Shown here: positions 8,677 through 17,953 of the stretch, piece after piece
How positions within the stretch are numbered: position 1 is the first letter of the stretch
Layout: each line of letters starts with the position of its first letter
Source of the DNA: Planktothrix sp. FACHB-1365
GTDB lineage: Bacteria > Cyanobacteriota > Cyanobacteriia > Cyanobacteriales > Microcoleaceae
Assembly: GCF_014697575.1 (NCBI RefSeq)
Contig: NZ_JACJSC010000021.1
Location: 47,224-111,223, forward strand
Length of the DNA stretch: 64,000 nt
Reading direction: 5' to 3'
Notes under the pieces: generated by a model
Databases searched by the model: none
What the model was told of the DNA's origin: nothing
The model's input: only the letters and a program-made list of their open reading frames with translations
Made by a program: the position numbers and the translations under genes

Positions 8677-9848
8677 GGTAATTCAATTTTAGATTCAGGG
8701 AAATTTTTATAAAGTTCAGTTTGCAGGAGTAAAAAACAATCTAAGGCATAAGTTAAAGCGGTTTGTTCATCTGTAACTTGTGCCAATGTTTGTTCACGTT
8801 CTCGGCGTAGTTCTTCAGATCTTCTTTGAGCGAGTTCTTGTTTTTGGCTTGCAGATGATTGAGCTAATTTTGCTGCCAAATTAATCATTTTCTGCAAAGA
8901 CTCTGTAGGAAAATTAAATTTTTTAGGTAAAAAGGTTTCAACAACGTCTGGTACAAGTCCTGCAACAACTTTTAGACCTTCACCTATAATTTGACCGACT
9001 TGCTCAAAAAAATTGAGGTTCTCTTTTACTTCAGGGTTATTGTCTTTCATCTCCTGCTTTTGTTTTTCAAGTCTATTATATTCAACTTGAATTAAATCAG
9101 GTAAAACACAAGCTAAAGGTAATTCAACTTGAAACGGTTTAGGTAAAACGTCTGGTGTTTTTAACATACTTCCGTCAGGTTGCAGTGTGGCAAAACCTTT
9201 GCCCACAGCACTAACCGGAATTAAATGAATGGGAACTTCTGCTTTTTGACAAGTCTGTACTAAGTTTTTAAACTCATCGATACTTAATAAAAGATCTAAG
9301 ACTTCCTGAAGTGAATATTTATCTTCAACAATATCCCATTTACTAATAACAAACTGAATCGGTTTTCCAAATTTTTGCATAAGACTCAGCATTTTAGGGA
9401 GTTCATTAATTGCCCAAATATTACCCAATTTTCCATGCTGCATTAACGAAATAATACGCTGACCATCTAACAATCCCAGCATGATATCTGCATTTTGTAG
9501 CCTGTCATAAAATTCCTGGTTTTCTTTTTCCGTATAATCGGTTATCCTACCTCCTGCATAATCAATATAAGTAAATTTACAGGCTGAATAAATGGGTAAA
9601 TTTTTGGTTTGGACTCGACAAGTAAAAGTCCATTCAGGTATTTCATTCGGGAAAGTTGGTTTTGGCCAGTCTTCACCAAAAACAATTTCTGAGTAAAGAT
9701 CATGTAAGCGATTTCCCGTTTCCCCATTATCTACTTCCAGAAAAAAACCCGCATCTCCCTGTGTTGATAACTTTTTATATAAACTAGCCAGGAAAACGGT
9801 TTTTCCTGAAGCAGTAGGCCCTAACATAATAATTGAATAAGTATTCAT
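8673..9848 (-). CDS. TRAFAC-type GTPase-like protein
   Basis: This 391-residue P-loop protein has the Walker A motif GPTASGKT at residues 10-17, followed by FLASLYKKL. It also has a TYIDYAGGRITDY segment in the place of the second switch and an SKWDIVED segment that could serve as a base-recognition (NKxD-like) motif. The opening MLGPTASGKTVFLASLY resembles the GTPases that Aravind and colleagues describe in bacterial conflict operons (the DO-GTPase type). Residues 255-360 are charged and helical. It is the first gene of a two-gene operon with the WD40 protein. Nucleotide preference is not proven by sequence. Confidence 0.7.
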   Translation of the reverse strand: MNTYSIIMLGPTASGKTVFLASLYKKLSTQGDAGFFLEVDNGETGNRLHDLYSEIVFGEDWPKPTFPNEIPEWTFTCRVQTKNLPIYSACKFTYIDYAGGRITDYTEKENQEFYDRLQNADIMLGLLDGQRIISLMQHGKLGNIWAINELPKMLSLMQKFGKPIQFVISKWDIVEDKYSLQEVLDLLLSIDEFKNLVQTCQKAEVPIHLIPVSAVGKGFATLQPDGSMLKTPDVLPKPFQVELPLACVLPDLIQVEYNRLEKQKQEMKDNNPEVKENLNFFEQVGQIIGEGLKVVAGLVPDVVETFLPKKFNFPTESLQKMINLAAKLAQSSASQKQELAQRRSEELRREREQTLAQVTDEQTALTYALDCFLLLQTELYKNFPESKIELP

Positions 9849-9950
9849 GCGACTCCGTGAAGTAAATCCTCAAGGTTGCTGTTGCGTCCCTTGATTTAGC
9901 ATTTGTCGGATATAATACCATAAAATCCCGTTAAAAAAATCATCATCTGA

Positions 9951-11195
9951 TTATTCTAAACCACAGCATTTAACGATAATATTCGCTAATTTTTTGGCAG
10001 CACCCGGTTCTCCTCTCACTTGTCGTAAACGCTGGCGCATGGCTTCTAATTGTTCAGGATGGTCTAAATAATTTAAGACTAAATTAGCGATATCTTCGGG
10101 TTTGAGTTCTCCGACTAATTCGGGTACAATTTCCTGTTTTGCCCAAATATTCGGCCATGCAAATAATTTACCTTTTTTTAAGACTAATCTATTAATAATT
10201 TTAGCAAAAATAGATCCTAATCCGGGTAAATTCGCTAAGATTCCGGGTATCCCATCCCAAGAACGCATGGCATCTAATTGTTGAGTGGGTAATAATACAA
10301 TCATGGGAACAGCTAAGGCTCCTAATTCGGCGGTATTGGCTCCCACTGTGGTTAAACAAATTTGACAGTTTGAAAGTAAATTATAAGCTGGAAAGGATGT
10401 ATAAAGTTCTATTTTGACCCCGTTTTGAGTTTCTAAATAAGCTGGATCTTCTAAATGAAGTTGTGCTGAAATTCCGCCAAATTTTGCTATAATGGGGTTA
10501 TATTGAGGATCGGCAAAACGAGCTAAGGTTTGTAAATCTAAGGTAGGTGCAACAGGAATAATAAATCGAGTTTTAGGTCGTTTTTGGTGTAAATATTCAA
10601 CAATGGCTAAGGTTAAGGGGATACCTTGGGTTAATTTTGCTGCTTTAGAACCGGGTAATAATCCAATCATTATATCCGAAGAAATAGGAGAGGAAGAAGC
10701 CGATAAAGCTACATCCGCCATTAAATCTCCGATGACTTCTAATTTACCTTTATAGGGTTGGGGAATAGTCTCTAAAATCTCGGATTTCATCACCCCAAAA
10801 CGGTTAATATAACGCCACCAACGCGCCTCCCATTCGGCATAAATAACGCTACGATAGCCTAAGCGTTTACTAATAACTACGGTAAAAAATTGATCTCCTC
10901 CTAAAAATAAAACGACACCTTTTTGATACCAGTCCCAATTTCCTGCGGTTTTTCCCAATAACAAAAATTGCCAAAAATATTCTGCGCCTTGAACTCGATC
11001 AATTTCTGGATAAGAACGAGCAATATTAACTTCTTTTCCAGTTGCATTCGGACAAGGAGATAATATTAAAGAAATTCTGGCTTGAAATGGTTGATGTTGT
11101 AGCTGTTCTCGTAAGGCTTGAACAACGGGACGTACCCAAGTTGTAATTTCACCAGGGCCATTAGAAAGGATTAAAATATCAATAGGATTTTCCAT
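9951..11195 (-). CDS. Lipid-A-disaccharide synthase-related glycosyltransferase
   Basis: The 414 residues belong to a cyanobacterial LpxB-related family of GT-B glycosyltransferases. Visible motifs are LILSNGPGEITTWVRPVV at the start, IGLLPGSKAAKL in the middle (diphosphate binding), and LTTVGANTAELGALAVPMIV near residue 285. True LpxB joins two acylated glucosamines in lipid A, but most cyanobacteria lack canonical lipid A. The substrate is therefore open. The ATG at 11195 is almost directly preceded by a heptamer repeat tract (11198-11226), and no ribosome site is visible. Confidence 0.8.
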   Translation of the reverse strand: MENPIDILILSNGPGEITTWVRPVVQALREQLQHQPFQARISLILSPCPNATGKEVNIARSYPEIDRVQGAEYFWQFLLLGKTAGNWDWYQKGVVLFLGGDQFFTVVISKRLGYRSVIYAEWEARWWRYINRFGVMKSEILETIPQPYKGKLEVIGDLMADVALSASSSPISSDIMIGLLPGSKAAKLTQGIPLTLAIVEYLHQKRPKTRFIIPVAPTLDLQTLARFADPQYNPIIAKFGGISAQLHLEDPAYLETQNGVKIELYTSFPAYNLLSNCQICLTTVGANTAELGALAVPMIVLLPTQQLDAMRSWDGIPGILANLPGLGSIFAKIINRLVLKKGKLFAWPNIWAKQEIVPELVGELKPEDIANLVLNYLDHPEQLEAMRQRLRQVRGEPGAAKKLANIIVKCCGLE

Positions 11196-11197
11196 AT

Positions 11198-11226
11198 TTA
11201 CGAATTACGAATTACGAATTACGAAT
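11198..11226. repeat. Heptanucleotide tandem repeat abutting a start codon
   Basis: Four copies of the same heptamer seen at 1455-1520 (TTACGAA phase) occupy the bases immediately upstream of the LpxB-like start codon. The tract leaves no room for a Shine-Dalgarno sequence. Confidence 0.9.
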
Positions 11227-11260
11227 GGGGAATAGAAAGAAAAGGCTTCACTCTTATAAA

Positions 11261-12172
11261 TCAAATATTTTGTAATTGATTCAAATTAATGATATCAACA
11301 ACAGGAGAACGACAATTTAATATAATATCATTATGTCTTTTAAGCAAGATTATCTGAGCTATAAATACCCAAAATAGTTGTGATAAATTACGAGATTTAA
11401 CATGGTTTTTAATATCTGAAAGCTTGGCTTTGGCAATGATTTTATTTTCTATTTTATAAACCCAATTCATTCCTCGTTTAGAAATTTGAAAACAATAACC
11501 GGGGAGATAACCGCCTCGATTTGCCCAAAACGCATAACGTTCTCCTAATGTAAAATAGTGAAAAATGTTATTAATTCCAGTCGTTTTTGCTAATTCGGGT
11601 GAAATTCCTAATGAATTATAAGTCACCGTTGAGCGAATATAATCAGAATATTTAATCACAATTTGTTGAGCCACTTTTCCTCCTAAACTTTCCCCAATCA
11701 TATCGGGTTTTTGTCCTTGTTGGGTATGATGTTTTAACCAAGCGATCGCACCTTTTTTTTCTGCGGATTTTAACTGTCCTTCCCAACTGGCAATAAACAC
11801 ATCAGGTGTATCTTCTATAACTCGATAAAACGGATACCATGACCCATAGCCGCGAATTACTAAAACCGGAGGCTGATTAGCTTTTAAGGGAAGACGACCC
11901 TCGGCATAAAATCCGGTTTTTTTATCTTCAAATACTTGATCAATAATATAGTCTCCTAAAACCTTTTGTCCGATTTTATGGTTAATATAAATAGAAGGCG
12001 CATCGGGTTCAAATAATCCTTTAACTTGGGGTTTTGCAAATTGTTCATAGAGACGATCCAAACAATGCCGCCCTGTTACAGGATCAATAAAATCCTCTTT
12101 CAGAATAACAGAAGAATTTGAATTTCGATTTTTAGAGAAAAAATTAAACCAATTTTTGAGAATAAATTTCAC
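11261..12172 (-). CDS. Alpha/beta-hydrolase fold protein
   Basis: The 303-residue protein has PPVLVIRGYGSWYPFYRVIE (residues 101-120), where the oxyanion-hole region of a lipase-type hydrolase would be. A nucleophile elbow GESLGGK has Ser162 as the predicted nucleophile, inside DMIGESLGGKVAQQ. Substrate cannot be inferred. The first 25 residues are Asn/Lys/Phe-rich without a clear signal peptide. The last 40 residues contain a hydrophobic stretch (LFWVFIAQIILLKR) that may contact the membrane. It lies on the same strand as the HAD and LpxB-like genes. Confidence 0.65.
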   Translation of the reverse strand: MKFILKNWFNFFSKNRNSNSSVILKEDFIDPVTGRHCLDRLYEQFAKPQVKGLFEPDAPSIYINHKIGQKVLGDYIIDQVFEDKKTGFYAEGRLPLKANQPPVLVIRGYGSWYPFYRVIEDTPDVFIASWEGQLKSAEKKGAIAWLKHHTQQGQKPDMIGESLGGKVAQQIVIKYSDYIRSTVTYNSLGISPELAKTTGINNIFHYFTLGERYAFWANRGGYLPGYCFQISKRGMNWVYKIENKIIAKAKLSDIKNHVKSRNLSQLFWVFIAQIILLKRHNDIILNCRSPVVDIINLNQLQNI

Positions 12173-12222
12173 CGCACGTTAAACCCATTGTGACGCTAAT
12201 TTTTAATAAAAGGGCAATTAGA

Positions 12223-13008
12223 TTAAGCAATTAATTCCTTAATTTTGTCTGGAGTTAATTCTTCTAATTTATTTAATACAATTGTTGCTCCCGCCTTTTC
12301 TAAGTTTTGCTGATATGCTTGACGACGTTCTAAATCGGCTTGTTGAATATGGGGCGGAAGCACCCCCACACCGACCCAAATACGGTCAGGTTGCAGTTGT
12401 TTGGCTTGGGTTACGGTGTACAAATCTGCGACGGTATCCCCAACATAAAGAACCGGGGTTTGTTCATTTTCTTCGGATTCTAATTCTGCGATCACTTCAA
12501 ATAATCCCGTTGGGTCAGGTTTCCCCGGAACATCTTCCATCGCCCTTAAAACAAGAGAACCTAAATTTAGTTTACCCTGCAAAACATAGAGGGCTTCATC
12601 TCGCATCGCCCCACTAAAGAAACCCCAAAGCATCTGATTTTCAGTTAAGTTTTGAAAATAATTCGGGGTACAAAGTAAGGGTTCTGAACAAATATAACCT
12701 GTCCATTGTTCGGGGTCTAGCCCTCGATAACGGGACTGGAAAAAATCGATTAACTGTTTATAATTAAGGGAAATGTCGGTTCTGGTTTTTCCTTGGGCTT
12801 CAAAATAACGATAAACTAATTCTTGAGAGGCTTCCCAATCATTATTCCAAATTCCCTCAGATTTGAGAGCATCAATATCGGTGAGGGTCGGACGATAGGC
12901 GCCGTTTGTAAACTGTTCGACGGTATCAGCAATAGCCCGTCGATAGGAACCTCCCACATCCCGAATGACTCCATCAATATCAAAAACAACAATAGCGGTT
13001 TTCATCAT
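12223..13008 (-). CDS. HAD superfamily hydrolase (TIGR01548-like)
   Basis: The catalytic motif FDIDGVIRD (Asp10 and Asp12 from the chosen start) opens the protein. Motif III/IV is seen in PGKPDPTGLFEVI and VLYVGDTVADLYTV. It resembles the cyanobacterial TIGR01548 family of HAD phosphatases; the substrate is not known to me. The frame is open up to an ATG at 13077, which would add 23 residues without family character. I prefer the tandem ATG codons at 13008/13005, which place the catalytic strand at the very N terminus as is usual in HAD enzymes. Confidence 0.8.
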   Translation of the reverse strand: MMKTAIVVFDIDGVIRDVGGSYRRAIADTVEQFTNGAYRPTLTDIDALKSEGIWNNDWEASQELVYRYFEAQGKTRTDISLNYKQLIDFFQSRYRGLDPEQWTGYICSEPLLCTPNYFQNLTENQMLWGFFSGAMRDEALYVLQGKLNLGSLVLRAMEDVPGKPDPTGLFEVIAELESEENEQTPVLYVGDTVADLYTVTQAKQLQPDRIWVGVGVLPPHIQQADLERRQAYQQNLEKAGATIVLNKLEELTPDKIKELIA

Positions 13009-13162
13009 TGAGTCCGTTGAGCTTATGTCATGCTCAAGGCTACACCTGAACTGGGTACTCCGGCAAATCTCAATCAAAGTATTGGCGGATTTGGAAAAAC
13101 ATAAGGTATTATAGAGGATTGTAATATTTTTAATTAAGCCTGGGATAGACCTGGAGGTGTAA

Positions 13163-13462
13163 TTGTCAAGGTTCGTACTAAAAGTTCTCTGGCTGGATGA
13201 GAATGTTGCGCTGGCGGTGGATCAAGTGGTGGGTAAAGGCACAAGTCCTTTAACCTCTTACTTTTTCTGGCCTCGCAACGATGCTTGGGAACAACTGAAA
13301 ACAGAAATGGAATCCAAACGTTGGATTTCTGAAGGTGATCAAGTTGAGTTGCTCAATAAAGCAACCGAAGTGATCAATTATTGGCAAGAAGAGGGCAGAA
13401 ATCGCCCCATGAGCGAAGCCCAAGGTAAATTTCCTGAAGTTATCTTCACCGGGAGTAGCTGA
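13163..13462 (+). CDS. ycf65: Plastid-specific ribosomal protein PSRP-3 / Ycf65
   Basis: This small-subunit ribosomal protein is specific to cyanobacteria and plastids. All 99 residues match: [62 protein letters not shown]. The start is an unusual TTG at 13163. It is supported by GGAGGT at 13153-13158 at the right spacing, and no in-frame ATG precedes it. A strong hairpin with a T run follows at 13503-13535. The tail ([18 protein letters not shown]) is typical of the family. Confidence 0.95.
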   Translation: MSRFVLKVLWLDENVALAVDQVVGKGTSPLTSYFFWPRNDAWEQLKTEMESKRWISEGDQVELLNKATEVINYWQEEGRNRPMSEAQGKFPEVIFTGSS

Positions 13463-13502
13463 TCTCCTTCTCGTTGATTTAATTTTTGATTGTGTGAAGT
13501 CT

Positions 13503-13535
13503 CCAACGCCATAGCGACTGCTGGGCGTTGGTTTT
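13503..13535 (+). terminator. Rho-independent terminator after ycf65
   Basis: Eight-base GC-rich arms CCAACGCC (13503-13510) and GGCGTTGG (13524-13531) enclose a 13-base loop and are followed by TTTT. It lies 40 bases after the ycf65 stop. Confidence 0.75.
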
Positions 13536-13675
13536 GCATGGATAGAATTTGCTGGCTTCCTTTCAGTTGCAGCTAACATAGGAATAAGCAGAAAAGCTTA
13601 GTCTTGTTTTTCCGCATAACCCAACGGAAAATAACAGGGACTGAACCATAGGAGATTTGGCGAAGAGGAAAACCT

Positions 13676-14371
13676 ATGACGAGCACATCTCGAATTCCAT
13701 ACACCACAGAACAAAGTCTGGCGTGGATGCGGGGACTGTTAACCCTGGCTTGGGCGGATGGAAGTTTTGGCGAGGAAGAACATGAGTTAATTGATGCGTT
13801 AACCCATGATGAATTAGTCGCGGTCACGAATGTTGACAGTTTAGATCCCATTTCACCCCAGGAATTAGGTGCTGTTTTAGGAACCCATCCTAAACTGGCT
13901 GAAAACTTCCTGAGAACGGCGGTAATGGTGGCTTTAGCTGATGGGATTTATTCAATTTGTGAGGATGATTTACTCCATCAATTTTGTCAAGCGTTAAACC
14001 TGAAAATAGAAGCGTTAGATACCTTACGCAAAACCTTACAAGATTTATCCCAAATTCAATCGGGGGAGTTAGGGGAAATTTGCATTAGTCAAAATAGCCA
14101 TGATGATCATCATTTGGATGTTCTCTCCCCGGTTAAACATTGGTTAGACGACTTAGAAATTCATGATTCTAAAGTTGCCCATGCGGTGTGTAAATTAATT
14201 CCGCCTCAGTGCCCTTTTGAACGAGATCTCACCATATTTGGGCGCAAGATTGTTCATATTCCCCCCATGTGCAAATTGAATCCTTTATATGAACAATTTG
14301 TCGGGTTACGTTTCCGGGCGTTGTGTTATTTAGCAGATGAATGTCAGGAAGATATCTCTAAATATTGTTAG
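13676..14371 (+). CDS. TerB-like plus 'Mo-dependent nitrogenase' C-terminal domain protein
   Basis: The protein has 231 residues. Residues 10-130 look like a TerB-type helical domain (LTLAWADGSFGEEEHELIDAL, with a second half AVMVALADGIYSICEDDL). Residues 145-231 match the cyanobacterial domain named Mo-dependent nitrogenase (PF06967-type), with IHDSKVAHAVCKLIPPQCPF and CKLNPLYEQFVGLRFRALCY and four conserved cysteines. The domain name is historical, and the protein is not a nitrogenase. No nif gene is in the window. The cysteines could bind metal, but this is not established. Confidence 0.8.
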   Translation: MTSTSRIPYTTEQSLAWMRGLLTLAWADGSFGEEEHELIDALTHDELVAVTNVDSLDPISPQELGAVLGTHPKLAENFLRTAVMVALADGIYSICEDDLLHQFCQALNLKIEALDTLRKTLQDLSQIQSGELGEICISQNSHDDHHLDVLSPVKHWLDDLEIHDSKVAHAVCKLIPPQCPFERDLTIFGRKIVHIPPMCKLNPLYEQFVGLRFRALCYLADECQEDISKYC

Positions 14372-14507
14372 GAAATAACCGAGGCGAAAGCTGGGTTCAA
14401 AGTCCCCCTTTTTAAGGGGGATTTAGGGGGATCTGATCCCTGTTATAATTATAATCAGGGGTATTGGACTAATATTAACATCCTCTTCCCCACCCTAAAA
14501 ACAAAGT

Positions 14508-14717
14508 TTAACCAAATACTTCATCTTCTATTCCTAACCACCATTCTCCCAAATTCATTAACTCTTCATGGAGTTGGGCTAACTCTTGAATATACTCTTC
14601 ATGGGAAATTTCGGCTCGACGCTCTTGAAGTTTTTTTAATCGCAATTGCATTAATAACCAAGGTTTAGAAATACTATCCGTACTTTCAATATATCGGGCT
14701 AATTCTTGACTATTCAT
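14508..14717 (-). CDS. Small hypothetical protein (69 aa)
   Basis: This is an unrecognised, mostly helical 69-residue protein (LLMQLRLKKLQERRAEISHE in the middle) with an acidic Trp-containing end. It sits alone between a convergent gene and sodB. The upstream gap (14372-14507) contains a GGGGGATTTAGGGGG-type repeat with a short CCCCCTTTTTAAGGGGG hairpin near 14403-14419. That hairpin may serve as terminator for the preceding gene. Confidence 0.5.
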   Translation of the reverse strand: MNSQELARYIESTDSISKPWLLMQLRLKKLQERRAEISHEEYIQELAQLHEELMNLGEWWLGIEDEVFG

Positions 14718-14799
14718 AACTCGGATTTTAATTTATTAATAAAGAATTAAAAACCGGGAATAGGGAAAAATTATCCCTTCCCCACTCCCAGCTTTTATA

Positions 14800-15402
14800 T
14801 TAGGCAGACGCTAAATTACTGGCAACAAACTCCCAATTCACCAGTTGGCTCAGGAAGTTATCAATATAACCCGGTCTAGCGTTTTGGAAGTCCAGATAAT
14901 AGGCGTGTTCCCAAACATCTAAGGTTAATAACGGAGTCGCCCCATCCACCATTGGGTTAGCCGCATTAGCCGTTTTGGTGACTTTGAGTTTGCCATTTTC
15001 CAGCACTAACCAAGCCCAACCACTTCCAAATTGAGTCGCCGCAGCGTTTTTGAATTCGGCTACAAATTTGTCAAAGCCGCCAAAATCTTGATTAATTTTG
15101 TTGGCTAAATCTCCTGTGGGTTCACCACCCCCACCGGGTTTCATACAATTCCAGAAGAAAGAATGATTCCACACCTGGGCGGCGTTGTTGAAGATTCCGA
15201 CTTTGGCGGGGTCATTGGCCGTGGCTTTGATAATTTCTTCTAAGGATTTATCCGCCAGGTCAGTGTCTTTGATCAGATTGTTTAGGTTGGTAACATAGGC
15301 CGCGTGGTGCTTACCATGATGGTAGGAAAAGGTCTGCGCCGACATTTTGCTTCCTTCTAAAGCATCGGGGGCATAGGGTAAAGGCGGAAGTTCAAAAGCC
15401 AT
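14800..15402 (-). CDS. sodB: Superoxide dismutase, Fe type
   Basis: The enzyme dismutates superoxide to peroxide and oxygen in the cytoplasm. The 200 residues show all metal ligands in the usual places: His in [13 protein letters not shown] (about residue 27), His in [11 protein letters not shown] (about 80), and Asp and His in [13 protein letters not shown] (about 160-164). The residues flanking the second ligand ([11 protein letters not shown]) and the GSGWAWLV segment fit iron rather than manganese enzymes, though the metal must be tested. The gene stands alone, divergent from the hybrid kinase. Confidence 0.95.
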   Translation of the reverse strand: MAFELPPLPYAPDALEGSKMSAQTFSYHHGKHHAAYVTNLNNLIKDTDLADKSLEEIIKATANDPAKVGIFNNAAQVWNHSFFWNCMKPGGGGEPTGDLANKINQDFGGFDKFVAEFKNAAATQFGSGWAWLVLENGKLKVTKTANAANPMVDGATPLLTLDVWEHAYYLDFQNARPGYIDNFLSQLVNWEFVASNLASA

Positions 15403-15656
15403 TGTGTTCTATCCTCTCTAAGTAGGTAAAGGTTACTCTAAACAAATCTTTACATCGTTTTGATTTTATCGCAAAAAATACATGATTTTGCCCTTTTGTC
15501 GTTGATTTTCTGAGACAATGGGGATTATCTGTCCTTAGAGGGAGTCTGGACACAAAAAGGGTTAAGCGTCAACGGTCAACTTTGACCGAATATGATTAAG
15601 ATTTGTTAAATTAGTTTAATAAAACTAATTTTATCCATATCTTCCCCAGAATTACA

Positions 15657-17903
15657 ATGATTGAAGAGATGAGTAATAGCGAGCAACCGCCATTGACAAT
15701 GGATGTCCACCAGTTACGGGAAGAGCAAGAATTAATTTTAAACCAGATTGATAATGCGATCGCTTTATTTAATTCTTCTCATCATTTAGTATTATTTAAT
15801 CAAAAATTAGCTGAAATTTGGGGATTATCTCTCAATTTTTTAACTCAACATCCTCCCTTAGAAACGATTTGTTCAGAAGTAGTTGCTCAGGGCTATTGGA
15901 GTGAACAACAATGTCAGCAACTCAAAGCTTGTTTGCAGCAAACAGAACTTCCGAATTTATCCTTTTGTATTCAGCAAAGTAACAACATTTATTTAGAAGT
16001 TGAAAGTACCTTAACCCCCCAGGGCGGTCGGTTATTTACGTTTCGAGATGTGACTTATTATCGCAATTCTCAAACCCACTTAAATACAGAAGTTCAGCGA
16101 TTAAAATTTTTATTAGGGTTAAATGAACGCTTACAAGATTCTGATAATTTACAAGAGGTAGCTCAGTTTGCCTTGAATTATTTAGTTTCCGTTATCAATG
16201 CGGCTTTTGGCGATGTAAAAGTTATTTATGGAGAGGGAAGAAATCGCCAAGCCGAAACGATTATGAATCAAATTTCGGGTCAATTTATTGCCACCTATGG
16301 AGAACCTGCCATTGCTTTAATGCAGGAAATATTAAAGCATGGAATTCCCTATGGTCAAGGTTTATTATGGGATGTGGTGGCAACGGGTCAACCTATTTTT
16401 GTGCAAAATTATGCTCAACATCCTAAATCTGTTCCTGCTTTTCGCTCTCCCGGAATCGGTCAGTTAGGAATTTTCCCCATCCCGGCGACCAATGGAAAAA
16501 TTATTGGGGTTTTAACCTTAGAATCACGGGACTTAAATCGATTTCAACAATATCCTCAACGGGATATGTTAGACGCCGCCTGTCGGACGCTGGGTGCGGC
16601 GATTGAACGGACACAAGCACAAACTCGCCTGCGTCAAATTAACGAAGATTTAGAACGCGCTTCTCAACTGAAATCAGAGTTTTTAGCGTCCATGTCCCAT
16701 GAACTGCGAACTCCCCTCAATAGTATTTTAGGATTTTCCGACTTACTTAAACGCCAGATTGGAGGGACTTTAAATGAACGGCAACTGCATCACATTCAAC
16801 TGATTGAAAAAAGTGGTCAACATCTCTTACAACTGATTAACGATATTCTGGATTTATCCAAAATTGAAGCCGGAAAAACCGAACTTGATTTACAAATTGT
16901 CGATGTTCATCGCCTGTGCACTGAAGGTTTAAAAATGATGCAGCCTCGTGCTGACAAAAAACGGTTGGCGATGTCTTTAGAATTAGATTATCGATTAAAT
17001 CACGCCTTTTTAGATGAACGACGGGTGCGACAAATTATTATTAATTTATTGTCTAATGCGGTAAAATTTACTCCAGAGGGAGGAAGTATTAAACTGAGTG
17101 GATTTTTAGCTTATGGCAGCCAAATTGATCAAGATTATCGACCAGATTGTTCCCCGGTAAATTCCAGTACACCTTATCTTTGTTTAGAGGTAAAAGACTC
17201 AGGGATTGGGATTCCCGAAGAGCGTTGGCATCTTTTATTCCGTCCCTTTCAACAAGTGGATTCTTCTTTAACCCGTCGCCATGAAGGAACTGGATTAGGA
17301 TTAGCATTAGTTAAACGACTGGCGGAGTTACATGGCGGCACCGTTTCCTTTCGTTCAACGGTGAATCGAGGCAGCTTATTTCGGGTGTGGTTGCCTTTAA
17401 CCGAAATGCGTGAAGAATTAAGTCTGAATCGACGACCTCAAGCTTTATCTAAAGCTCAAAAATCCGATGTTTCTGATAGTTCTAACCTGAATTATCCCAA
17501 TATTCCTCGAATTTTAGTCGTGGAAGATCAACCCTTTAATCAATTATTAGTTTCAGAAATTTTAGAGTTAGAGGGATATCGAGTTGAATTAATTAGTGAT
17601 GGTCAAACCATGTTAGAAGCCATTCATTCTCCCCTAGTAACTGAAAAATCCTTACCCGATTTAATTTTAATGGATGTACAGTTACCAGAGATAGATGGGA
17701 TAGAACTGATGCGTCAACTTCAAAACCATTCTCTGTGGCAATCTGTTCCGATTATTGCACTGACAGCAATGGCAATGGCAGGCGACCGAGAACGCTGTCT
17801 AGCCGCCGGTGCATCTGCCTATTTAAGTAAACCTTTAGATTTAGACTTAATGCTGTCTCTGGTGAAATCTTTTCTGGGGTCTTCATCGAAGAAGAAGTAT
17901 TAA
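15657..17903 (+). CDS. Hybrid sensor histidine kinase (PAS-GAF-HisKA-HATPase-REC)
   Basis: This is a 748-residue soluble hybrid kinase. Residues 20-130 look PAS-like, and residues 150-315 look like a GAF domain. HisKA has the phosphoacceptor His348 in FLASMSHELRTPL. The ATPase domain has the N box (NLLSNAVKFTPEG), DSGIGIPEE and GTGLGLALVK near residues 455-550. A C-terminal receiver runs from about residue 618 (RILVVEDQP) with phosphoacceptor Asp673 in LMDVQLPEIDG and the conserved Lys in LSKPLD. No membrane segment is present, so it should sense a cytoplasmic signal. No partner regulator is adjacent. Confidence 0.93.
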   Translation: MIEEMSNSEQPPLTMDVHQLREEQELILNQIDNAIALFNSSHHLVLFNQKLAEIWGLSLNFLTQHPPLETICSEVVAQGYWSEQQCQQLKACLQQTELPNLSFCIQQSNNIYLEVESTLTPQGGRLFTFRDVTYYRNSQTHLNTEVQRLKFLLGLNERLQDSDNLQEVAQFALNYLVSVINAAFGDVKVIYGEGRNRQAETIMNQISGQFIATYGEPAIALMQEILKHGIPYGQGLLWDVVATGQPIFVQNYAQHPKSVPAFRSPGIGQLGIFPIPATNGKIIGVLTLESRDLNRFQQYPQRDMLDAACRTLGAAIERTQAQTRLRQINEDLERASQLKSEFLASMSHELRTPLNSILGFSDLLKRQIGGTLNERQLHHIQLIEKSGQHLLQLINDILDLSKIEAGKTELDLQIVDVHRLCTEGLKMMQPRADKKRLAMSLELDYRLNHAFLDERRVRQIIINLLSNAVKFTPEGGSIKLSGFLAYGSQIDQDYRPDCSPVNSSTPYLCLEVKDSGIGIPEERWHLLFRPFQQVDSSLTRRHEGTGLGLALVKRLAELHGGTVSFRSTVNRGSLFRVWLPLTEMREELSLNRRPQALSKAQKSDVSDSSNLNYPNIPRILVVEDQPFNQLLVSEILELEGYRVELISDGQTMLEAIHSPLVTEKSLPDLILMDVQLPEIDGIELMRQLQNHSLWQSVPIIALTAMAMAGDRERCLAAGASAYLSKPLDLDLMLSLVKSFLGSSSKKKY

Positions 17904-17953
17904 GATATTTCCCAACCGTTTGACAACATCACCCCAACGATACGATTACTTCT

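Noticed and set aside
13676..14371. Evidence for nitrogen fixation from the 'Mo-dependent nitrogenase' domain
   Set aside because: The domain name is misleading; it occurs in many non-fixing cyanobacteria and no nif gene is present.
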